From DASUBN01 sp036000105 (GTDB taxonomy: Bacteria > Pseudomonadota > Gammaproteobacteria > Natronospirales > REEB76), in the NCBI GenBank assembly GCA_036000105.1, contig DASYGE010000012.1, positions 558,001-622,000 of the forward strand: 64,000 nt of DNA, given 5' to 3'. The number at the start of each line of letters is the position of its first letter. The stretch's first letter is position 1. Shown here piece by piece: positions 31,157 through 39,141 of the stretch. A model generated the notes under the pieces. That model was not told where the DNA came from. It did no database searches and saw nothing but the letters and a program-made list of their open reading frames with translations. The position numbers and the translations under genes were made by a program.

Positions 31157-31869
31157 TTGGCGGGCAGGGATCCCGCCACGCTCGCCACCACCGCGTCTGC
31201 CGCGGCTGCCAGGGTCTTCTGGTCGAACACGGTGCGCTTGCCGTCCGCGGTGGTCACCACGGCATCCAGCGGCGGCACATGCACGAAGCCCCGCGGCATG
31301 GCGAGGGCCCACGCGGGGCCCGGATCGCTCATCAAGACGAAGAAGGTCTCGTTGCAGAGGTAACCGCCGGCGTCGCTGGACTTCACCACCGGTATCCCGG
31401 CCACACCCAGCGCCTTCGCGATGGAATCCACATCCAACGCGGTCTTGGCCGAGGCCGGTCCGGTGGCGGAGATCACCGGTTGCGGCGGCAGGGCGCCACG
31501 ATTGTCCGGGTAGCGCTGCGTTACGTTGTGGGCGATCAATTCCAATCTCACGGGCTCGGCACCCGCCTGGCCGAAGGCGATGACCGCCCGCGGATGGTAT
31601 TTCAGTATCAAGCCGCGCAATTCCTGCCCCGCCTTGTCCCAGACCACAGGCAGTTCTGAGACCACCACTGTGCCGCTGGGGAACTGCTTGCCTTGCAGAT
31701 GGCGCACCGCCTCCCAGGAGCCGTTGGTCTTGTCGCCGCCGAAAGGCTCGAAGCCCGTCACCAGGATATAGGCGGGATTCGCCGGTGCATCGGCGGCGGC
31801 GATGCCGGCCGCATACAGGTTTGCGGCGCTAGCCAGCGCCAAGACAAGCAGAAGGCGGAATCTATGCAT
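31153..31869 (-). CDS. Pyroglutamyl-peptidase I-like protein (peptidase C15) with signal peptide
   Basis: The 238-residue protein matches Pcp: VTGFEPFGGDKTNGSWEAV, GQAGAEPVRLELIAHN (catalytic Glu), SSDAGGYLCNETFF (nucleophile Cys) and RGFVHVPPLD (catalytic His). These residues make the Glu-Cys-His triad that removes N-terminal pyroglutamate from peptides. Pcp is usually cytoplasmic and about 215 residues; here residues 1-28 form a signal peptide (LLLVLALASAANLYAAGIAA), so it should act in the periplasm. ATG 31869 is preferred over an earlier in-frame ATG at 31914. It is coupled to the SET gene. Confidence 0.88.
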   Translation of the reverse strand: MHRFRLLLVLALASAANLYAAGIAAADAPANPAYILVTGFEPFGGDKTNGSWEAVRHLQGKQFPSGTVVVSELPVVWDKAGQELRGLILKYHPRAVIAFGQAGAEPVRLELIAHNVTQRYPDNRGALPPQPVISATGPASAKTALDVDSIAKALGVAGIPVVKSSDAGGYLCNETFFVLMSDPGPAWALAMPRGFVHVPPLDAVVTTADGKRTVFDQKTLAAAADAVVASVAGSLPAK

Positions 31870-32051
31870 GTTGGTGTCCTCGTTAAAGCCGGTCAGGGCC
31901 TTTGCATCCGGCACCTGATGCTTAAGACTAGCCCTTGCAGCAGCGCCATGCCACTTGGTAGCCGGTGCGAATCATGGGCTGTGAAACGGGGGACGACTAA
32001 GTTATTGTTTTGCCTCGACCCGCAAGCGCATCTAAAAGAGGCAGCGCAATC

Positions 32052-32396
32052 ATGACTACGGACAGCAAGGGTTCCAGCCGCGGCCAAGCCTGCGTGATGC
32101 GTGAATGGCGCGCCGAGATACGCCGGGCCTTGAAGCAAGAATACATGGCCTACGTCATGGCGACCGGCATCGTGGAATACCGGCAGACGCCGGGCAACCT
32201 GGGCGCGAGCTTGTCGGTGCGCGACCTGGACGCAGAGCGCTCCGAGATGGTGACCTTGAGCTGGTGGGTGAGCCGCGAGGCGATCGTGGGTTTCGCCGGT
32301 CAGGACATCGACAAGGCGCATTACTACCCCGAGGACGACCGGTACCTTCTCACCAAGCCCGACGGTGTCCAGCACTATGATTCCATCGTCCCATGA
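32052..32396 (+). CDS. Antibiotic biosynthesis monooxygenase-like protein
   Basis: The 114-residue protein runs EWRAEIRRALKQEYMAYVMA, GASLSVRDLDAERSEMVTLS, WWVSREAIVGFAG, YYPEDDRYLL. This is the helix-strand order of dimeric ferredoxin-like ABM proteins (compare W-x-x-x-E-x-x-x-x-F near the middle). No cofactor residue can be assigned. ATG 32052 follows an AGAGG site. It is divergent from the pyroglutamyl peptidase gene, with 182 bases between the starts. Confidence 0.65.
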   Translation: MTTDSKGSSRGQACVMREWRAEIRRALKQEYMAYVMATGIVEYRQTPGNLGASLSVRDLDAERSEMVTLSWWVSREAIVGFAGQDIDKAHYYPEDDRYLLTKPDGVQHYDSIVP

Positions 32397-32559
32397 GACG
32401 TGGGATAGACGAACATCCCGGCCTCTATTCCCGTGCCCCGACTCTTCAGGATGGATATCATCCCGCGATCTCCATGATCGCGGCTGTAGCTGCAGTGTTC
32501 TGCATCCGAGTACGGTGAGTTAACAAAAGGCGTATGCTGTGTGCATGAGGAGCACAGCC

Positions 32560-32823
32560 ATGGACCTGAAATTCACGCATACGGGCAAGTATCTGATCGC
32601 CGCTGGCAGCAACCGGGACACGTTGTCCGAGACTTTCAATCCGGTGCTCTATATCAGCGTGCTGACCGACAAGGGTTGGGCCACCCAGTATCCGATGGAA
32701 GGCCGCTACCCCAAGGAAGATGAAGCCGCCGCCGCGGCCTTGCATTACGCCATCCAGATCATCACGCGCCAGATCAAGGACATCAAGCAGCCCTCGTCCG
32801 AACAGCCGGCCCCGGCGCTGTAG
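32560..32823 (+). CDS. Hypothetical protein, 87 residues
   Basis: The frame starts at ATG 32560 (AGGAG nine bases upstream) and reads MDLKFTHTGKYLIAAGSNRD, an aromatic strand VLYISVLTDKGWATQYPMEG and a helix EAAAAALHYAIQIITRQIKD. It lacks a signal peptide and membrane spans. No family was recognised. It converges on the desaturase gene, 24 bases from its stop. Confidence 0.6.
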   Translation: MDLKFTHTGKYLIAAGSNRDTLSETFNPVLYISVLTDKGWATQYPMEGRYPKEDEAAAAALHYAIQIITRQIKDIKQPSSEQPAPAL

Positions 32824-32847
32824 CTCAACGCCTCTCTTCGTCTCGCC

Positions 32848-33972
32848 TCATCCCGCCATGCCCATGCGCCGCAACCAGCGGAAGTGCGATGCCACGGCCG
32901 CGCCGAAGCTCGGGCTCGCGACATAAGGCACGTCGAACTCCCGGCAGGTACTCTCCACGACGCCGGCGATGGCTGGATAGTTCACATGGGAGAGGGTAGG
33001 GAATAGATGGTGCTCGATCTGAAAGTTGAGGCCGCCCACCAGCCAGGATACGAGCCGGTTGTCGCGGGCAAAATCCACTGTGGTCTCCACCTGATGCACC
33101 GCCCAGGCCGTCTGCATCCGGCTGGTCTGGGGCTGCGGTGCCGGAAAGCGCGCTTCCTCCACCGCATGGGCCAGTTGGAACACCACGCTCAACACCACGC
33201 CCACCACCGCCACGGTGATCACGTAGAACAGCGCCACCGTCCAGAAAGGATGGAACAGGAGCGGGATCCCGAAGGCGAGTAAGAGGAACGTGAGCTTGCC
33301 GCCCAGGAACAGCACGAGCTCCCAGCCCCGGGGGCGGGGGAAGCGGTGCACGCCCATGCGACCCAGGATCACGTCGCGGTAGTCGTCGAAGAAATGCCAT
33401 TTCATGGCCATCACGCCGTACAGCGGCCACAGGTACCACTGCTGCCAGCGGTACACCGCATGATGCGGTTGCGGCGGGCTCAAACGCCCGAAGATGCCGA
33501 GGTCTATGTCGGTGTCGTGGCCTTCCACGTTCACGTACATGTGGTGGAACACCACGTGCTTCCAGCGCCACACATAGGAACTGCCGCCCACGAGATCCAG
33601 GGTCATGGCCATGAGCTTATTGACCCAAGGGCGGTCGGAGAAGGCTTTGTGACTGCCGTCGTGCTGGATGTTGAAACCGATCTCGGCGGTGGTGAAGCCG
33701 AGCAGTACCGCAAGCGGCAGTGCTTGCCACCAGGTATCGGCGACGAACACCAGCAGACAGTAGAAGATCGCGAATGCGGACAGGACCACAGTGGTCTTGA
33801 GGTACAAGCGCGGGCAATCCCGTTGCTGGATACCCGTCTCCTGGATGCGGGCCTCGACCCGCCGGCGCAGCTCACGCTGGAAGCCCGCGTCCGGGGCGAA
33901 CTTCAGCCGTTGGCAGGCATCCCCATCCAGAGTCGCTTCGGTGCCGGGTGGCCCCTTCATCACGTCTTGCAT
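32848..33972 (-). CDS. Membrane fatty acid desaturase (acyl-lipid, front-end-like)
   Basis: The 374-residue protein has the three histidine boxes that bind the di-iron centre: HDGSH (in IGFNIQHDGSHKAF), HHMYVNVEGHD following HVVFH (H-x3-HH), and QIEHHLFPTLSHVNYP. The first residue of the third box is Gln, the hallmark of front-end and linoleoyl-type desaturases. Membrane spans flank the boxes, for example LLVFVADTWWQALPLAVLLG and VALFYVITVAVVGVVLSVVF. No cytochrome b5 domain is attached, so an external electron donor is needed. ATG 33972 is preferred (GAGG upstream). It would introduce a double bond into membrane acyl chains. Confidence 0.9.
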   Translation of the reverse strand: MQDVMKGPPGTEATLDGDACQRLKFAPDAGFQRELRRRVEARIQETGIQQRDCPRLYLKTTVVLSAFAIFYCLLVFVADTWWQALPLAVLLGFTTAEIGFNIQHDGSHKAFSDRPWVNKLMAMTLDLVGGSSYVWRWKHVVFHHMYVNVEGHDTDIDLGIFGRLSPPQPHHAVYRWQQWYLWPLYGVMAMKWHFFDDYRDVILGRMGVHRFPRPRGWELVLFLGGKLTFLLLAFGIPLLFHPFWTVALFYVITVAVVGVVLSVVFQLAHAVEEARFPAPQPQTSRMQTAWAVHQVETTVDFARDNRLVSWLVGGLNFQIEHHLFPTLSHVNYPAIAGVVESTCREFDVPYVASPSFGAAVASHFRWLRRMGMAG

Positions 33973-34034
33973 GCTCAGGCCTCTATATATTCTGTCCCCT
34001 GACGGAGGTTTACCCGGCAAGTCCGTGCCGTGGT

Positions 34035-34349
34035 TCAGACAGCAGGTTCGGCAGGCGGTGCCGCTTTCGGCGTCATCTGCTCCCGCACGATGCGCTTGGC
34101 GTACTCGGTCGCGCCGGTCCTGGCCTGGGCCAGTGTATCGAAACCCCGGGCGAAGTTGATGATTTTCTTCTGGCCTTCCTCGTCCGGGTTAGCCATGAGT
34201 TCGGTGACGCGGATGCTGGCCACTTTGAACTGGAGCGGCGGCGTGAACTTCCCTCGGACCTTGGGCGGTGCGGGCGGCGGCGCCACCACCTCGAACTGGA
34301 TGCGGTAAGTCTGTGCGCCGTTCTCGAACTTCACGGTCTCGCTGGGCAT
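34035..34349 (-). CDS. Hypothetical protein, 104 residues
   Basis: Starting at ATG 34349 the protein reads MPSETVKFENGAQTYRIQFE, a Pro-rich middle (APPPAPPKVRGKFTPPLQFK) and a helix ELMANPDEEGQKKIINFARG, ending KAAPPAEPAV. The pattern suggests a small structured protein with proline-rich linkers; no family was recognised. In-frame starts at 34367 and 34388 are possible. It lies 62 bases upstream of the desaturase gene on the same strand and may share its transcript. Confidence 0.6.
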   Translation of the reverse strand: MPSETVKFENGAQTYRIQFEVVAPPPAPPKVRGKFTPPLQFKVASIRVTELMANPDEEGQKKIINFARGFDTLAQARTGATEYAKRIVREQMTPKAAPPAEPAV

Positions 34350-34577
34350 GGCAGTTCTCGGTGCCATCGACCACCCGCGCGTTGCCATGCCATGGGCAGA
34401 GGAAAGCAGGGGTTTGAATCGACAGGTGATGAAGCATTGAGGGCGCTGTCTAGCCCTCGAGCCAGCATACCCCGAATAGCCTGCCTGGGTCGCTATCGTC
34501 GGCTTTTATTGCTTCGGAAGACGGCTGTGGCGTCGCGATGGTTCGAGCGGAACAGGCTGTCGTCTATGGGGTACAGC

Positions 34578-35204
34578 TCACGTCCGATCCAGGAGCCGTG
34601 TGAGCCCGTGCTTCACCTCGGGCCACTCGGCTGCCAGGATGGAATAGCGCGCCGAATCGCGGGCTATATGGTCTGCAGCCATGCGATGGGCTCTCAGTAT
34701 CCCTTCGAATCTTCCACCCATGCGCTCTATGGCGGCCCGGGAACGGGTGTTGCGCGCATCCGAATGCAGGCACACCCGCAGTACCTGCCAGGTCTCGAAG
34801 GCATGGGTCAGCATCAGGAGTTTGGTTTCGGTGTTGGCGCGGGTGCGCACTGCGTAATGGCTCAGCCAGGTGTAACCGATCTCGCAGGCGGTGGGCGCGG
34901 TGCGTCCGTGATGTACGTTGCTTTCCGGCCAGGCCCAGCGCTCCAGATCGAAGAAGCGCGTGGAGCCGATGACCACGCCGTCGCTCACACGCAGCGTGGC
35001 GAAAGGCTGGGCGTTGCCGGCTTCCCGCGCGGCGATGGCGGTGTCCACGTAGCGCATGACTTCCGTCTCGCCCCGGGGCACCGGGCTCCAGCGGTAGAGT
35101 TCCGGATCGCCGGCGGAAGCGGCTACGAGGCCGGCCACATGCCGACGCTCCAGGGGTTCGAGGCGCACGTGGCGGCCTGTGAGTATGGGGGAGGGTGTAT
35201 GCAT
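34578..35204 (-). CDS. GNAT acetyltransferase, RimJ/RimL type
   Basis: The 208-residue protein begins LTGRHVRLEPLERRHVAGLV, a typical RimJ/RimL start. It continues with VIGSTRFFDLERW, CEIGYTWLSHYAVRTRANTE and the acetyl-CoA pocket region LLMLTHAFETWQVLRVCLHS, then DARNTRSRAAIERMGGRFEG. Relatives acetylate N-termini or small molecules; the substrate here is unknown. It is divergent from an aminoglycoside acetyltransferase-like gene. Confidence 0.88.
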   Translation of the reverse strand: MHTPSPILTGRHVRLEPLERRHVAGLVAASAGDPELYRWSPVPRGETEVMRYVDTAIAAREAGNAQPFATLRVSDGVVIGSTRFFDLERWAWPESNVHHGRTAPTACEIGYTWLSHYAVRTRANTETKLLMLTHAFETWQVLRVCLHSDARNTRSRAAIERMGGRFEGILRAHRMAADHIARDSARYSILAAEWPEVKHGLTRLLDRT

Positions 35205-35317
35205 GCCATCATTGTCATACGCGCCCGTGGAGGCCGCAATGCAAATTTCCTCACAAGTATGTATATAAAGAATGACGAGACTGGTTATCCATCCATAAGT
35301 GCTTGGAGCGCATCCCC

Positions 35318-35767
35318 ATGACCACCGTCCGCCCAGCGACTTCCGGTGACAGTGCCGCCTGGCTTGGGATGCGCCATGCCCTCTGGCCCGATGCTCCCGA
35401 GGCGGAGCTCGCTCAAGAGGCTGACGAATTCTTCGCCAGCCGATCGCGGTTCATCATGGCAGTGCTGCTCGCTTGCGATGCCTCAGGTGCAGGCGTGGGT
35501 TTCGCGGAACTCCCCATCCGTTCCGTGGTGGATGGCTGCGAGACCGACCGGGTCGCATATCTGGAAGGTTGGTACGTGGAACCGGGCGCGCGTCGCCGCG
35601 GCGTGGGGCGCGCCTTGATAGCGGCGGCGGAAGCCTGGGGCCGCGCCCAGGGCTGCAGCGAGTTCGGTTCCGACACCCAGCTCTGGAACCAGGACAGTGC
35701 CGCCGCCCACGCGGCGCTCGGCTTCACGGAAGTGGAGCAGCTACGCTGCTTCAAGAAGATGCTCTGA
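35318..35767 (+). CDS. Aminoglycoside 6'-N-acetyltransferase-like GNAT protein
   Basis: The 149-residue protein has the AAC(6')-I layout: TVRPATSGDSAAWLGMRHAL with WPDAPEAE, then CETDRVAYLEGWYVEPGARR, the acetyl-CoA loop RRGVGRALIAAAEAWGRAQG, and FGSDTQLWNQDSAAAHAALG with FTEVEQLRCFKK. In characterised relatives this reaction inactivates aminoglycosides. A chromosomal copy like this may be an intrinsic resistance determinant or act on another substrate; that is not shown. ATG 35318 (GGAGCG upstream) is chosen over TTG 35303. Confidence 0.82.
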   Translation: MTTVRPATSGDSAAWLGMRHALWPDAPEAELAQEADEFFASRSRFIMAVLLACDASGAGVGFAELPIRSVVDGCETDRVAYLEGWYVEPGARRRGVGRALIAAAEAWGRAQGCSEFGSDTQLWNQDSAAAHAALGFTEVEQLRCFKKML

Positions 35768-35815
35768 GCCCGTGCTGCCGGGTCGGTATAAAATAGGCGA
35801 AACGGGACGATCGCC

Positions 35816-37255
35816 TTGAACGCCGCCCAATCCGCACCCGCGACGAACCTGCCCGGGAAGCAGCTCCTGCCCTGGCTCGTGGCCGTGGCGTTCTTCCTGG
35901 AATCGGTGGACACCACCATCCTGAACACCGCGGTGCCCGCCATCGCGGAAGCCCTCAAAGTGCCGGTTCTCAGCATGAAGGCGGTACTGGCGAGTTACAC
36001 CTTGAGCCTCGCCATGTTCATCCCGATCAGCGGCTGGATGGCGGACCGTTTTGGCACGCGCCGGGTGTTCGCGTCCGCCATCGGCATCTTCACTCTCGGC
36101 TCCTTCCTCTGCGGCATCTCCACCAACATCCATATCCTGGTGGCGTGCAGGCTGCTGCAGGGTTGCGGCGGCGCCATGATGATCCCGGTGGGCCGGCTCG
36201 CCATCGTGCGCACCTACGCCCGCTCGGAGCTGGTGCGCGCCATGAGCTTCGTGGCCATCCCCGCACTCATCGGCCCCATGCTGGGGCCGGTAGTGGGCGG
36301 CGCGATCGTGGCCTATTTCCATTGGAGCGTGATCTTCTTCGTGAATATCCCCATCGGATTGGCCGGCTTATACATGGTGTACAAGCATATGCCTGACTAT
36401 AAGGAAGAACGACGCCGGCCGCTGGACCTGGTCGGCCTCATCCTGTTCGGCTCCGGCATCGCGCTCCTGTCCTACGTGCTCGAAGTCTTCGGCGAGCACA
36501 ACCTGAGCGGCCGCGAGATACTCGGTCTCCTCACCATCTCCATCGCGCTCCTGGCCGGTTATGGGCTGCATAGCGCGGGACTGGCGCATCCCCTGCTGCG
36601 GCTGACGTTGTTCCGGGTGCGCAGCTTCCGGGCCGCGGTGGTGGGCGGTTTCGTCACGCGTTTAGGCATAGGCGGCATCCCGTTCCTGTTCCCTCTGCTC
36701 TATCAGGTGGGCTTGGGCTTCACGCCCGTGCAGTCCGGCCTCCTGTTCATGCCCCAGGCGCTCGCTGCCATGAGCCTCAAGATGACCATGCCGCGCATCC
36801 TCACGCGCTTCGGTTATCGCCGGGTGCTGCTCGTTAACACGCTCGCCATAGGCGTGATGATCGCCATCTTCGCCACCATCGGCGTCGACACGCCCGTATG
36901 GCTCATCGTGCTGGAAGCGTTCTGTTTCGGTTTCTTCAGTTCCCTGCAGTACACCAGCATGAACACCCTGGCGTTCGCGGACGTGCCGGCGCCCAAGACC
37001 AGCAACGCTAGCACCATCGCGAGCACGGCGCAGCAGATGGCCATCAGCTTCGGCGTAGCCACCGCGTCGCTCGTCACCGCGATCTTCATACCGGAGAACG
37101 CCGACTCGAACGCGCCGCAGATGATCCACGGCATCCACCAGGGCTTCCTGGTGCTGGGCGTGCTGACCATCCTCTCCACGGTGGTGTTCAGCGGCCTGCA
37201 GGAGGAAGACGGCGACGCTGTGAGCCGGCACAAGCCCGTGCTGCCGTCCGGGTAG
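35816..37255 (+). CDS. MFS efflux transporter, DHA2 (EmrB/QacA-like)
   Basis: The 479-residue protein has 14 membrane helices. Motifs: FFLESVDTTILNTAVPAIAE with the D1-type L-D-x-T-I-(V/L) pattern, GWMADRFGTRRVFASAIGIF (motif A) and RLLQGCGGAMMIPVGRLAIV (motif C region). DHA2 proteins export drugs by proton antiport, usually with a membrane fusion partner; none lies beside this copy. The start is TTG 35816 without a strong site. A TATAAAAT box lies near 35789-35796. A second DHA2 protein is encoded at 58087. Confidence 0.9.
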   Translation: MNAAQSAPATNLPGKQLLPWLVAVAFFLESVDTTILNTAVPAIAEALKVPVLSMKAVLASYTLSLAMFIPISGWMADRFGTRRVFASAIGIFTLGSFLCGISTNIHILVACRLLQGCGGAMMIPVGRLAIVRTYARSELVRAMSFVAIPALIGPMLGPVVGGAIVAYFHWSVIFFVNIPIGLAGLYMVYKHMPDYKEERRRPLDLVGLILFGSGIALLSYVLEVFGEHNLSGREILGLLTISIALLAGYGLHSAGLAHPLLRLTLFRVRSFRAAVVGGFVTRLGIGGIPFLFPLLYQVGLGFTPVQSGLLFMPQALAAMSLKMTMPRILTRFGYRRVLLVNTLAIGVMIAIFATIGVDTPVWLIVLEAFCFGFFSSLQYTSMNTLAFADVPAPKTSNASTIASTAQQMAISFGVATASLVTAIFIPENADSNAPQMIHGIHQGFLVLGVLTILSTVVFSGLQEEDGDAVSRHKPVLPSG

Positions 37256-37301
37256 GGTCGCGTGGGCGCGTAGCGGATAAACATATAGAGGGAGTGATGC
37301 C

Positions 37302-37907
37302 ATGAACGCATTCAAGAAGATCATGAGCGTGGGCCTGGCCGTGATGGCCCTCGCCTGGGCTGCCGGGGCCAGCGCCGGCAATGTCATACAGAGCGCCGAA
37401 TTCCCCGGGGTCTCGGCCCAGACCCTGTACGACACCTACCTCTCTGCCAAGGGCCACGCGGCCATGACCGGGTTCCCCGCCAACTTCTACCGACCGTCCA
37501 CCAAGGCCGATGTGGCGGTGGGCCAGGAGGGGGATGAGTGGGGGGCCTTCGGCGTGCCGGGACCGGATGGCAAGCTGAAGTATCTGATCGGTGGAAAAGT
37601 CTTGAGGCTCATCCCGGGCCGCGAGATCGTCATGACCTGGCAGGCGGCCGATTGGAGCGAGGGCTCGACAGCCGCGGAAGCGGCCGATATGGAATCCGTA
37701 TTGATCCTCACCTTCAAGAAGACTTTCGCCGGTGCCGAGATCCAGCTGGTGCAGGTGAATGTGCCGGATACCGCGGACAAGGATGCGGGCAACGACGATG
37801 TGACCACTGAAACGGAACATGTGAACACCAATTGGTACTTCCATTATTGGTTGCCTATGCAGAAATATTTCCAGGCCCAGGGAGCAGCCTCCAAGACCAC
37901 ACCCTGA
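37302..37907 (+). CDS. Secreted SRPBCC (START-like) domain protein
   Basis: The 201-residue protein has a signal peptide (VMALAWAAGASAG, cut near residue 26). It is followed by an SRPBCC-type helix-grip fold: VSAQTLYDTYLSAKGHAAMT, AFGVPGPDGKLKYLIGGKVL, LIPGREIVMTWQAADWSEGS and the final helix WYFHYWLPMQKYFQA. This matches the Activator of Hsp90 ATPase homologue 1-like group, which binds hydrophobic ligands in the cytoplasm; a secreted copy is less usual. A GGAGTGATGCC site precedes the ATG. Confidence 0.82.
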   Translation: MNAFKKIMSVGLAVMALAWAAGASAGNVIQSAEFPGVSAQTLYDTYLSAKGHAAMTGFPANFYRPSTKADVAVGQEGDEWGAFGVPGPDGKLKYLIGGKVLRLIPGREIVMTWQAADWSEGSTAAEAADMESVLILTFKKTFAGAEIQLVQVNVPDTADKDAGNDDVTTETEHVNTNWYFHYWLPMQKYFQAQGAASKTTP

Positions 37908-37938
37908 GCCGTCGTCGGACGGATCGGGGTCGATGCGG

Positions 37939-37972
37939 CCTATACGGCCACCTGCAAGGGTGACCGTATAGG
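37939..37972. repeat. Long hairpin between SRPBCC gene and propeller gene
   Basis: CCTATACGG (37939-37947) pairs with CCGTATAGG (37964-37972); inside, CACC pairs with GGTG. The 16-base interior makes a strong stem-loop. There is no T-run on either side, so it is not a classical terminator. It may be an RNA processing signal or an operator. Confidence 0.5.
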
Positions 37973-38158
37973 TACGGATCCTTGGACCCAGCTTCCCCGA
38001 ATCGCGATCATCTGCATCCATGGGTCTGCGAAGCAGATTCGAAGGGGCGATGGTGCTGTTCGTGTGATCCATCCGGGGTGTCCGGCGTGGAACTAATGGG
38101 TGTCAGGCCTGTCTCGTAAAGGGCGCGCTGCCGCGCGCTCCATCCGGGAAATACACAC

Positions 38159-39112
38159 ATGGGTCTTCGTCTGCTCGCTCTGCTGTTACTGTCCTCCCTG
38201 GCTGGCGCCGTCTGCACCGCCGCACCCACGGTGTTCGCACCTGGAGTCATTTCCGGTCCCGCCAGCGAGGCCTCGCCTGTCTTCACGCCCGATGGCGCTA
38301 CCGTGTATTTCACCCGCAGCAACAGCTCCGACAACGTCATTCTGGTATCGCACCGCGAGGCCGATGGTTGGTCGGAACCCAAGATCGCGCCGTTTTCGGG
38401 TCAGTGGCGTGACCTGGAATCCGCCATGGCACCGGACGGTTCCTATCTCATATTCGCCTCTAGCTGTCCCGTACCCGAGAGCGGTAAGCAGCCGGACGGT
38501 TTCTGGGGCGGTACGATCCACCCTGGGCGCGGCGGCAATCTCTGGCGCGTGGACCGCACACCGGCCGGCTGGAGCGTACCCATGCATCTGCCGGATACTG
38601 TGAACCGCAATGGTTCCACCTTCGGCCCTTCCGTCGCGGCGAACGGCGACCTCTTTTTCACCGATGTCTACGGCGAGAGCAAGCGCAGCCATCTGTTCTA
38701 TGCCGAGTACCGGTATGGGACCTATGAGGTGCCTCAGCCCATGCCCTTCACTGATGACCGCTGGAGCGATGTAGATGAGACAGTGGCGCCGGATGGATCC
38801 TTCATGGTGTTCTCTTCCACCCGGCCGCCCACGCCGCCCCAACAGCTGGACTTGTTCATCGTGTTCCGCAAGGACGGCAAATGGGGCGAGCCCGTGCACC
38901 TGCCGGATGCCATCAACCACCAAGGCGGCATCATCGAAGCACGCCTCGGTCCGGACAGCCACACGCTGTATTTCACCAGCGGGTATGTAGTGCCGGTGAC
39001 TTACCCCAAGGATGCGGCTTCCGCAGCCCAGAGTCTCAAGGATATGGGCAGCTGGAACAACGGCTCCAACAACATCTGGCAGGTGGACCCGACTCCTTAT
39101 CTGCTGCATTGA
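38159..39112 (+). CDS. Secreted PD40/TolB-like beta-propeller protein
   Basis: The 317-residue protein has a signal peptide (to about residue 21). Repeated blades follow the PD40 pattern (S-P-x-(F/W)-(S/T)-x-D-G-x-x-(V/I)-Y-F): SPVFTPDGATVYFTRSNSSD, LESAMAPDGSYLIFASSCP, DETVAPDGSFMVFSSTRPPT and IEARLGPDSHTLYFTSGYV. Such propellers are sensors, enzyme domains or scaffolds. It lies 29 bases ahead of the M1 aminopeptidase homologue on the same strand, so the pair may form an operon for exported proteins. Confidence 0.85.
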   Translation: MGLRLLALLLLSSLAGAVCTAAPTVFAPGVISGPASEASPVFTPDGATVYFTRSNSSDNVILVSHREADGWSEPKIAPFSGQWRDLESAMAPDGSYLIFASSCPVPESGKQPDGFWGGTIHPGRGGNLWRVDRTPAGWSVPMHLPDTVNRNGSTFGPSVAANGDLFFTDVYGESKRSHLFYAEYRYGTYEVPQPMPFTDDRWSDVDETVAPDGSFMVFSSTRPPTPPQQLDLFIVFRKDGKWGEPVHLPDAINHQGGIIEARLGPDSHTLYFTSGYVVPVTYPKDAASAAQSLKDMGSWNNGSNNIWQVDPTPYLLH

Positions 39113-39141
39113 TCACTGGATGGCCCATTGGGAGACAGCTC

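Noticed and set aside
37939..37972. Rho-independent terminator behind the SRPBCC gene
   Set aside because: The stem is strong, but neither side has a run of T, so it is listed as a hairpin only.
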